A stretch of 64,000 nt of DNA, taken from Sisyra terminalis (lineage: Eukaryota > Arthropoda > Insecta > Neuroptera > Sisyridae). Of the stretch, positions 12,501 to 21,691 are shown one piece after another. The DNA lies in the NCBI GenBank assembly GCA_958496175.1, contig OY292276.1:15208001-15272000 (forward strand), read 5' to 3'. The position numbers were made by a program, and so were the translations under genes. Under the pieces are notes generated by a model. That model ran no database searches. It was given only the letters and a program-made list of their open reading frames with translations, and was not told where the DNA came from. Each line of letters opens with the position of its first letter. Positions within the stretch are counted from its first letter, which is position 1.

Positions 12501-15500
12501 TATGGTGTGATTCTCTCTTTTGTGACTAAATTTTCATTATGGACCTATTTAATCGCGAATTAAATTAAAAACAAAGCCGAAAATGCACCATTGCCAGATT
12601 GTGGGTGTTCTAAAGTACACATGAGTCAAAGATTTTATTACACATCGTTAATATCGTCACCAAAAGTAAGTAAAGGGTACCTATACACGAAAAAAGCTAA
12701 CAAAGTTTGGAAATCTATTTATAAAAAATTGATATAATACATGATTTAATCATTCAAACAACTAGAGTTTAATTTATTAAAAAAACACAGATGTAACCAA
12801 ATCTCCCAATCATATATTAATCCCAATAAAACTCAATGATTTGAAAGGTAAACATTACTCGCATAGTCAGCAAACAAAAAATATTTTACCCTACCAAGCA
12901 TTTTTATAATACGTGAGTGCTTTTTTTGTGATAACAGAAGTGTGAATTTTAATAATTGATAGAAGAAAATTGAATCGCAATCGAAACTATTTTTTCTAGT
13001 TTATAATTAGTATATAGAACTATCGAGCAACGAACGACACGAGGATTTTAATGAAATGTAAATGACGATCTCTAGCTGCGGTCCCACGTTATATTCTTAA
13101 ACAAACAGAACTCAATGGCTAGAATGGGAATGAAAATGCTGGAAAATTAGATTTCTAGTTATTCAATTTACTGTCGCATATCATCGTTCGTCAAAATGGG
13201 AACGAGTTTCGCTTCCACTGTTTTCCTGTTTGTTGAGATTAATTAAAGTTATCCGAGACTTTGCACCATCGCTATTTTTACAGATTGTTGACTTTTTCAT
13301 ATTATAAGGGTTGCTGGATGAAAATTTGAGTAGGTTTGATATAACAAGCGCAGTTTGACCAAGCTCTGGTTTCAATGTTGATTGGTTAAGGAACAAAAGT
13401 AAAAATAAAAATGTTTTCTTCAGAAAAAATCGGCACTTTTTTATGTAAAATATTTATATAAAATAAAATGTTTGTGTTTTTTAAATCAAACTTTATTGAT
13501 CTTAATAATATTTTTCATTTACGCATAGCAGATGATTGTGGATGAATCTATTCATGGTAGATATATACACCATACGCATTATTAGTGATAAGAAATATTA
13601 ATTTACATAATCCTGTGGAACGTCATCGGATATTTTCAAAAAAAAAAAAGTATTTAAACACGAGGAATTACTTTTTTATTTTAAGCAACTTTTTATTAAA
13701 TATTTCTTTTTAAAGGCGTTAAAATCATGTCATTATTTAGGAATAAATATTCCAGAAGAAGAATATAACAATTTCCATATAACACAACAAACAACATCTC
13801 TAAAAATAAAATATCACGCGGACGAAGTTGTAGGTATCAGCTATGATAAATATTAGGTTGTTCGGAAAGTAATTTCGTTTTTTTTTTTGTGAAAAAGATA
13901 GACAATTTTCGTAAAGTGAATAAATATTTTATTAAATTATAAATTAACCATTCTGGTTCAATACCTTTTACCATCTTTCTGGTAGTATCATGATTTTTCC
14001 CTCAAAAAGTTTTTCCTTCTTTTTTGGTCAAAAATTGATTCTGGGGGATTTTTGACTTCCTCATTTGAAGTAAAAGTTTTATTGTTTAAAAGATTTTGTA
14101 GTGACCGGAACAAATAATATTTTTTTTTATTCCATTGAAGCTGTAAAAGCTTTTGGTGAGTGAAAAACAAGTATGAGGTCTAATTTCACCCCATAATAAC
14201 ATAGGGAACCCACACATTGAGCTTCAAGATTAAACCTAGGCTTTTTAAGTGGCCATAATCAATTGAATTTGATAGATTTTACCTCATACCAATCCCATGT
14301 GCTGTTATTTACCAATTTGCATCAACTAATGATTTCATTGTGTCTTTTATCAGCTTCAACCGGTCTTCCAGACCGTGGTGCATCTTCAGCATCAAAATTG
14401 TCGAATCGAAATTTTACAACCCGTTTTTGGCACTGGCGTGCTGTCAATACATCTTTTGCATACACATCAGTTAATTTGTTTCTGGATTGAACAGAATTGT
14501 ATCTTTTCTATAGTGAAAAAGTAAAATATGTGGAAAATCCTGGATTCTTCCCACCATATTTAAATGGACCCGAACCAAAAACTACTGCGAAGAATCAATT
14601 GAACTTTTCCACATACAATTGTTTAAGCCTCGCTATATAAGCTCTTAAAATATACAATGATTATATGGCTTAATTATAAGATGGGTGCGAAAAAATACAA
14701 TTAAATCCTCTGCCAGAAAAAAACTTAATTATTTTCCGAACAACCCCATATATAAAAAATCTGCTTTTAAATATTATACATATTGCAAAGTTCTTTAGAA
14801 AATATGTATTGCTTCACTTAAATTGTATAACACAATTTTGACATTTCTAGACTTCGTCGATTAAGGGCTGTCAATAAAACATAAACTTTAATTAAAAAAA
14901 TAATAGATAATTCACAATAAGCAATTTACTATAATTTCCTCTGCATATTTTCCATCCATTAACTTGTTGAAATCTAAGTAATAATTACATCTTTTTTTTT
15001 AATTTTTCAGAATTTTTTAACAAGGGAATCGCAAAATTTTTACAATGACGACAATGGTAAGGTTCCAACTTTATACAGTAATAATATTAAATGTTAATGC
15101 ATATATTTCAAATTTTCAATTTTTTTCTCAGTTCTTTCTATTACATAAAATAATAAGCTAATTTAATAAGGATTAAATTAGAGATGCCACGAATATTCGG
15201 CCACTATTCGCAGTGGTGTAGCTAGGTAACCAAGAGCTCTGGGGCAAATTGAAAAATGGGGCCCCACTGCTATGTAAACTGATTAGTTTTTATCAAATAA
15301 AAATATGAAATATACAAATACTTTAAAAATGCTAAGCTACTTAAGCCCTTTTTTGTGCACTGCAGGGCAGGTAATAAAAATATTAAACAGTAACAACATA
15401 AGTTACAATTAATACTTGGTGTAGTTTTGGCTAATAAAACGAAATAGAGAAGATTCAAGGGTTTTTTAAATAAAGGTCGGGCCTACCAACTAACTAAATA

Positions 15501-18268
15501 ACAATTATATTTACAATTTTTTCCTAGCTTTAGTTTTCGCAAAAGTATCAATGACTTCGTTTAAATCCAGGCTTGATGCGCGGTTTTGTTTTCAATTGCT
15601 TTAAGCGATAAATATCGGAGTCGAGTTTGACCCATATTATTTCTTAAATAATTTTTTATTATTTTTAATTTGCTAAATGACCTTTCAGCTACTGCAGAAG
15701 TGACAGGAATTGTAAAGAAAAATAACATCGCTGTAAATACTTCCGTTAGGTCGCATTCTAGCACTCCATATTTGCTCATTATTTCCTTACATAATTGGTG
15801 AACTTCCAACTGAATTTCCAAAAGTTCAGTTCGATCGAGATTTCTGGTAAGGATTAGAGGGCCCCCTGAGCTTGAGGGCCCCGGGGCACTGCCCCGCCTA
15901 GCCCCTAAGTAGCTACGCCACTGACTATTCGGTATTCGGCCTATTCGGCTACTATTTTTAATACTCGATATTCGGCCGAATATTGCGATATTCGGCCGAA
16001 TACCGAATACCAAATCATGCATATTTCACTGAAAAATATATATAGGAAATCGAAAAGCAATGTCGTTTTCTTAACATAAAATTGAAACAGAAAATTTTTA
16101 CACAAGCCTTAATTTCGAAGCATATAATACCGAATTTGTATTCCTTTGGGCATTTATTTAACCATTTCAGTATAAAGCTTAGAATAATGAATATTTTTAA
16201 TCTTTTGTGAGTTAACTAGTCATGCTAATCTGAAAATGTCTTTAGGTACGACTTTGAAATTACTTATAAACCGATAAATGGCAATTGAATGTCGATAGGT
16301 TCAGTAATGACATTACTTTCCGATCCTCTTAATATTTATTTTAATCATAAATTTCTACACTTATTGCAAAATAAAAATCAATCTGTGATACGTTGTGATG
16401 GGGAAAAATTAGAAATGAAACTTATATTCGAAAACTATTCGGTGTTCGACTATTCACATCGAACAATAAAGTAGGAAAAATGTATATTACTCAGAAAGGC
16501 TTTTATTTCACCAATAGCTTGTAACTTATAAATTTATTTTACCATAGCATATTAATACTTAAAATCTATCAATGGTAAGTTATGATGAAAACAAGTTTTT
16601 CAGCGTTTGTTGGTAACAAACGATTTCGCTTTTCCTCATAAATTATAAAGTTAAATTATAAATTATAAAGTAGGTTTAAATTTGTGGCATCTCTGGATTA
16701 AATTGAAAACAGTAAATATTTTGGTAAAAATATTCAGTGGACTAGGATCAAATAATAATCAGTCAAAACTATTTATTACATGTGCGACGTTTCGGTCCGG
16801 TTATTGAGCCTTCCTCAGGCGTTCTGAAATATCATAGCCAATTTTTTATTAATACCAAAAATGCAAACAATTATTACAATGAGTACCGTATAAAAATGAA
16901 TTGACAATGATTATTTTTAACAAGGTTAAAGCGATTATTTACGGTATGAAAGAATTTATTGTAATAATTGTTTGTATTTTTGGTATTAATAAAAAATTGG
17001 CTATGATATTACCAGAACGCCTGAGGAAGGCTCAATAACCGGGCCGAACCGACCCGCATGTAATAAATAGTTTTGACTGATTATTATTTGATCCTAGTCC
17101 TCTGAATATTTTTACCAATTTATCATCATCGAGGATCTGAAAGTTTACAATAAAGTAAATATTTTATTGGAAAATTTAATATATTAGGAAAAAAGAATTG
17201 AGAAAAGTATTGGAAATTTCGACATAGTAACGAATCGTGCACGCAGAAAAGAAAATTTTCTGCTGGGAAATTTGATCATTGAAACACAAAGCATGTCAAA
17301 ACGTAGTCGAAAATATCAAATTTTTACTTGATTTCTTTGTATTCTATTATTAACTTTTTGTGTTCCTCTCAATTAAATTGATTGACACATAGAGAAAACA
17401 CTGATTTGCCTTGTAGTTGCTTTTCATGTTGTGTATAAAAAGGGTTGTTTTCCGATAAGAAAATGCATGAAATCATACTTAGTAACTTAAAAATTACAGT
17501 CGTATATAGAATATCTATATTTTCGCAGAACTAATGGATAAACAAACAATGTTTGGTAAATTTAAGAAAAATTATCGTTTGAGTTTGAAGCAATTTTTAA
17601 GAGGGTAGAAAGTTTACAAGTAATTCTAAATGTTTTCATAGACAATAAAATAATATAGAGCAAGCACATTCGATACAGCAGATATCGTTTTATCGTTATT
17701 AGTTTTCCATTTTCCAACGCGCAGCTGATACCTCTTAACAATACAAATAAACTTCAATAAAAGAGTGCGTATAACGAAAATGAACGGTCAATAAAATACC
17801 TTTTCCATTAAATACATATAAGACCAGGTGAAACTTCAACGACAAACCTTTTCTTATATTAAACGTAAAAAAATATAATTACAGCCATTCACAAATCAAT
17901 TAGCTTTGGCGAATAACTCCAATTATTTTGTAGGCTTTTGGGGGAGATTTAAATACCAATTAAATCCAAGAAATGACCGATACGACCAACTCGAGCAGGA
18001 TTTGTTGTACAATTTGCGAAGACGCGAATTAGATCAGTTGGGGGGTGCAAATATTGTAAAGCGATTTTCCAACGGTGGAGATGTGGAACAAATAGATGAG
18101 GACAGTTTGGTGAAACGGCAGCTTGACTCCTTGGGTGGTTCTAATTTGATCAAACGAGAGCTTGATCAATTAGGGGGGTCCAATATCTTAAAACGAAACT
18201 TTCGTCGAGAGCTGGACCCACTTGGAGGCGCAATTTTAATTAAGCGAAACTATTTTAATGAAGAATAA
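9532..18268 (+). CDS. Orcokinin-like neuropeptide precursor, isoform with LD-x-LGG peptides (orcokinin B type)
   Basis: Exon 9532-9603 encodes a 24-residue signal peptide (MGICNTFVIFVGVCTMVTAF, then TIPH) and ends in phase 0. It splices directly to 17885-18268, which begins in phase 0 and ends TAA; AATAAA follows at 18304-18309. The product is about 151 residues. Dibasic KR/RR sites release ELDQLGGANIV, QLDSLGGSNLI, ELDQLGGSNIL and ELDPLGGAILI plus a spacer peptide FSNGGDVEQIDEDSLV and the tail NYFNEE. The (E/Q)LDxLGGxxxI/L pattern resembles insect orcokinin B peptides; this family call is from memory of the pattern. The small exon at 15011-15056 cannot be included, since it would shift the frame into an early stop. 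Likely secreted from neurons or enteroendocrine cells. Confidence 0.75.
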
Positions 18269-21200
18269 TTTTTTGTGCCAATATAAAAACAAATTTAATG
18301 CCAAATAAAATAATTGTTTTCACATATATTTTTAATTTATTTATTTATCGTTGCACAATTGAATAAATTTGAAAAATTTGTAACTTTTTTGGTATTGGAT
18401 TTCGAAATTTAATTCTTAACGCAATAACTCAATATGGCGGATTCGAAATGGTAGATTTTTTTCTCAAAATTTATTTTTTTGATTTTAATTTTTAATTGTT
18501 TTTTACCGTCGCTATATAACTGGTAGGCAAAAGAGCGTAATCGCTGGAGAAGGACCATCCAACAGGTTCTGAGAAACCTGGAATTCCTCACATGACAGCC
18601 ATTTTTTTAATTACCATACATCGGCAGTGATGTTGGGTTAAAAAGAAAGATATAACTACTAAGGTCTTAAGCGACTCTAGGGTTAATAAAAATCCTTATT
18701 CAAGAAATATCGAAAATTTTCTCAAATCAAGGATCTAACCCAACACCTACCGGTTTTGGACTGGTCACTTTGACCACTCGGCCACCAGAAGTCTTTACAT
18801 AAACTTTTAATGATGTGTATTGATCATTTACCTACTTTTTTATTCCAATTTTTATTTTTAAAGTAATTTAATTTAAAATTCTATTCATTTCAAAAAACCT
18901 TTTTTCAAAGTTAAATTCAATTTTTTTCCTTGGGAATTCTAAATTTTGTGAAGCTGGAGGTAAAAAGTAATATTTGAATTTATTTTAACCAAATTTAACT
19001 TTTCAAATTATAATTTTATTGTTGCAGAAATATTTGAGTTTATTAACACTTAAATTCTCTATAAATATAAGAAAATTCTATTTTTAAAAAAAATTATACA
19101 GTTTTTATGATTAAACCGAATTCCATGCAGAAATACAGCTTGGAATTTTTATTCTACTTCAATGGTAGATAAATTAAAAAATGATGAACTTTGGACTCCA
19201 GCGAAATAAAAAAAACTTTCACAATAAGCATTTTCCATATAATTTTTTAAACTATTTTGTATGGTAAAAACCCTTGAAAAAAAATCTGTTCATCTAAAAC
19301 TTCATGAGTCAAGAATTAAATTCATTTCTTTAAATGTATATTATTCTATCCCTTTAAATGTTTCTCTACAAGATTTGACAAAATTACACAATTTTCGATA
19401 AGGTACTAGGAAAACTTAAATTAGTCCTATTGTGAATCATTTTTACGAAATCAAGAATTTATGACAAGGATTCTAGAGTTTTCAACAAGACAAAAATCCA
19501 AAAACTATAATAATTTTGAGAAAGGTATTCAAAAACCGTCAACCATACTTGATATGTGGTCATCTCGGGACCTAGCGATCGATGAACTTCAAAGTAATTT
19601 ATATTTGTGGAAAAACCAAAATGGCATGCTGAATATCTGAATTTTGGAATGTATAAATTTTCATTGTGTGTTTTCGCATGACTTAATACTAAAGCAAGTA
19701 TCGACAATCGTTTTTTTATTGTGATATATCTTTTCTGAATATTTTTTTCTTATTTATAAAAGCCATTTTCGAGCCTCGACAGTATCGAGGTTTTGATGCT
19801 GTTCAAGGAATAAGTTTTGGAGTTTCAAAACGGGGAAATCAACAGAACAATGCCAGGTATGAGTAAAAAATTAATTACAAGTTTTGTTATATCAATTTTC
19901 TTAATAATTTAAAAAAAAAATTGTTATTTTATCAAATAACACTATACCTAATAACTTTTGCAGTACACTTAAAAGGTCGATTGGAAATTGTCAAAATCAA
20001 CAGATGTTTAGGAATTCAAAAGCTAAAGAAACGATTCCATGCAACATCACTGAACCATTTTGTTATTTAAACTCATAATAAAAAGTTGTAAGAAAATCCT
20101 TTTAGATTTTCATTCCCAACCCTTCATAAATGTATATTATGTGCTATGAGTACCGTATTTAAAAATTATTTTATCTATTTCTTCCATATTGCATTTTAAA
20201 ATTAAAAAATGCAAGGTACATTTTTTAAACAGAATATCTTTTCCTCATTGCAATTATTGTCTTTTAATTCCAAAAAATTCACCAAAATTATAAGTACTAT
20301 GCTGGTAAATTTTTAGATGGTAACATTAAGTCAGATAGGCAATCCAAATTTCATACATATATTAAATTGCCTACCCACTTCCTTGCTTGCAGCGCCAATT
20401 AACCGGAACTATCCGAGAATTATCACTGCCATCCAAGGAATATTTTTTTTAATTATTTACCGTCGCTTTGTGACTATCAAGGTCTTTAGTGACTCTAGGG
20501 TTCATATAAATCCATAAATCGAGAAATATTGAAAATTTGCTCGATACAAGGATCAAACCCAACACCTACCAGTTTTAGAGCGGCTACATCGGCTACATAA
20601 TAATGAATTTTGCAAAAATGAATTGAAAATATTATACTTAATAATCATTGAAGATTTTAAAACCTTATTGGGCCCATTCTTTAATTACATAAGACATATT
20701 GAGGGGATTAAAGTCAATGATATAAATTAATCACTTATTTTATTTTCTCACAAAAACTATTTTGCATTTTTAAGGAACAAATAACAAAATTTTCATTATT
20801 TACTTTATGAATGACCTCTGTCTATGTTTTGTAAATTTTAGAATCATTAATCCAAAGTTTACGAAACCAAGAGCTGTACGAAAAGGCCTAATCGACGTTT
20901 ATCCAGGAATGTCTTTCGGATTAGCCAAAAGAAATGATCTTTTAAGGTAAATTTTAATATCTTTTAACTACTGTTTTGTAAAATCAAATTTTAGTTTATC
21001 AGATCCCTCGTTCGCCTCATTTTCGATGATGTCATTGCCTGAACGACGCTTTGATGGACTTACTGGAATGTCACTTGGAGAAGCCAAACGCGACTTGTAC
21101 AAAACGTAACATTGTTGTCAACCAAACAAAAATGAATTCAATCTATTTTTTTCAGGGATTTAAATTCGCCTGTCTTCCGACGAGATTACAACGTAATGTC

Positions 21201-21380
21201 TGGCTTATCCTACGGGGTGGCAAAACGAAACCAGAAGTATTTTAATTTTTTTTATTTTTCATTAAACTTTTAAATAATTTTTGATTAATTTTCAGCTTTG
21301 AAAACGCTGATGAAACTCATCTTTTGTCAGAAAGAAATTCGTCAGAGGGAAACAAACCTGATGAAAATGATTCCAACTAA
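9532..21380 (+). CDS. Orcokinin-like neuropeptide precursor, isoform with FD-x-x-x-G-x-SFG peptides
   Basis: This isoform shares the signal-peptide exon 9532-9603 and then uses 15011-15056, 19763-19856, 20842-20946, 20995-21105, 21156-21236 and 21296-21380 (stop TAA; AATAAA at 21465-21470). The coding length is 594 bases, giving 197 residues, and every junction is in phase. Each of four exons encodes one peptide followed by KR: GFDAVQGISFGVS, GLIDVYPGMSFGLA, FDGLTGMSLGEA and DYNVMSGLSYGVA. These share aromatic/aliphatic-x-x-V/L/M-x-G-I/M/L-S-F/L/Y-G. They differ from the peptides of the other isoform, as in insect orcokinin genes where alternative exons give A and B peptides. Whether they are true orcokinin A/B or a lineage-specific relative needs a search. 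Confidence 0.75.
11288..11837. mobile_element. Foldback MITE, about 550 bases
   Basis: The two halves are inverted copies around about 11555. Outer ends read ATTAGACAAAA and its complement; inner blocks include AATGTTGCATTTTCTAC, CGGCATATTTTTCTCTT, and GGTATCCATGATTGGA. A third partial copy of the inner block lies just before the left end (about 11250-11285). There is no coding capacity. It shares the GTTGCATTTT(C/T)xAC block with other MITEs at 12429, 24.5 kb, 25.0 kb and 44.3 kb. Confidence 0.7.
12429..12601. mobile_element. Short palindromic MITE, 173 bases
   Basis: Ends read CAATCTGGCAATGTTGCATT and the complement CATTGCCAGATTG. The arms run about 55 bases, through TTTGTTTTTAATTTAATTCGCG, with a non-palindromic centre. 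It is non-coding. It is the simplest member of a family spread through the window. Confidence 0.7.
13853..14748 (-). mobile_element. Internally deleted mariner transposon
   Basis: Terminal inverted repeats share GGTTGTTCGGAAA(G/A)TAATT and are flanked by TA on both sides. Read on the minus strand, the interior encodes an N-terminal helix-turn-helix piece (FRFDNFDAEDAPRSGRPV at about 14345-14410), then degraded sequence, and a C-terminal piece (LLNNKTFTSNEEVKN, about 14050-14090). At 896 bases it is shorter than the roughly 1.3 kb of an intact mariner, and the frame is broken by stops, so it is inactive. It lies in the first intron of the neuropeptide gene. Confidence 0.8.
15179..16695. mobile_element. 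Outer hAT-type element containing another hAT
   Basis: Terminal inverted repeats are TAGAGATGCCAC at the left and GTGGCATCTCTG at the right. They are flanked by an identical 8-base target duplication, GATTAAAT (15171-15178 and 16696-16703), as expected for hAT transposition. The interior near the insertion is rich in repeated TATTCGGCCGAATA words. No transposase frame remains. A second hAT (15211-15923) is inserted close to its left end. It lies between exon 2 and the LGG-peptide exon of the neuropeptide gene. Confidence 0.8.
15211..15923 (-). mobile_element. Inner hAT element with transposase C-terminal remnant
   Basis: Ends read CAGTGGTGTAGCTAGG and the complement of CAGTGGCGTAGCTACTTAGG, flanked by a perfect 8-base duplication ACTATTCG (15203-15210 and 15924-15931). 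On the minus strand, about 15561-15850 encodes the hAT dimerisation region, with FFTIPVTSAVAERSFSKLK and YLRNNMGQTRL, as in ZMYM1-like transposases. The N-terminal catalytic part is missing, so this is a deletion derivative. GC-rich subterminal GGGGCCCC blocks stand out against the AT-rich surroundings. Confidence 0.85.
16725..17130. repeat. Inverted pair of retroelement 3' ends
   Basis: Two copies of the unit described at 4325-4475 face each other (about 16725-16870 and 16965-17130) around a 95-base centre. Each holds CGCCTGAGGAAGGCTCAATAA, a GAAACGTCG or GAACCGACC version of the following block, TGTAATAAATAG and TTTGATCCTAGTCC. There is no coding sequence. Confidence 0.6.
18600..18795 (-). 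repeat. tRNA-derived SINE, copy 1
   Basis: On the minus strand the head reads GGTGGCCGAGTGGTCAAAG, matching a pol III A box, followed about 40 bases later by GGGTTAGATCC, a weakened B box. The body shares GACTCTAGGGTTxATxxAAATCC and CGAGAAATATTGAAAATTTGC-type blocks with copies at 20445-20597 and 32337-32492. It lies in the neuropeptide gene, on the opposite strand. Confidence 0.6.
19964..20078 (+). CDS. Possible third terminal exon of the neuropeptide gene
   Basis: A good acceptor (TTTTGCAG) precedes an open stretch that joins exon 19763-19856 in phase 2. It encodes S-TLKR and then SIGNCQNQQMF, RNSKAKETIPC and NITEPFCYLNS before TAA at 20076-20078. AATAAA overlaps the stop (20077-20082). 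The segment holds a dibasic KR and three cysteines. No donor of quality occurs inside it, so if used it would be a terminal exon of a truncated isoform. It could equally be a chance open frame of 38 codons. Confidence 0.3.
20445..20597 (-). repeat. tRNA-derived SINE, copy 2
   Basis: On the minus strand it has GTAGCCGATGTAGCCGCTC, then GGGTTTGATCC (B-box-like), then the shared body ending ACCGTCGC-complement and an A/T tail. It is about 80% alike by eye to copy 3. It sits in an intron of the neuropeptide gene, antisense to it. Confidence 0.6.
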
Positions 21381-21691
21381 CTTAAGTAAAGCATGCAAAA
21401 AATGTCATACATATCTGTTCGATTAGAATAAGGTCTCTTTATGTAAAAAAGCAGCTTAAAAAGAAATAAAAATGTAGCACTTAATTAAATTAAGAAACTT
21501 TATTCATTTTGTATATATTACTTAAACGTGTTTACAAATATCTTATCATTTATGTTTAATACTTAAATAAAATCTAGTCTTCTGCATTATTCATTTGTTT
21601 TGAATTTCGTTATAATTTAATTAAAAGATATTATTTAAAATTCAATTATAAAAATAATGATATATTTTTGTGTTAAAGTTAAAAATAGAAC

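Larger units (their letters stand above)
9604..15010 (+). other. First intron of the neuropeptide gene, transposon-rich
   Basis: This 5.4 kb intron holds no host exon that I can support. It carries foldback and MITE copies at 11.3-12.6 kb and a deleted mariner at 13.85-14.75 kb. At 10660-10760 and 11150-11200 there are runs of TTTCGGTTTCGGC-type words that look like another repeat family. The rest is plain AT-rich sequence. Confidence 0.5.

Noticed and set aside
15561..16022. 153-codon frame read as one gene
   Set aside because: It crosses the boundary of the inner hAT into the outer hAT; only the part to about 15850 is transposase.
18735..18795. Possible tRNA gene
   Set aside because: Only A-box-like and weak B-box words; no cloverleaf stems could be paired, and two other dispersed copies show it is a SINE.
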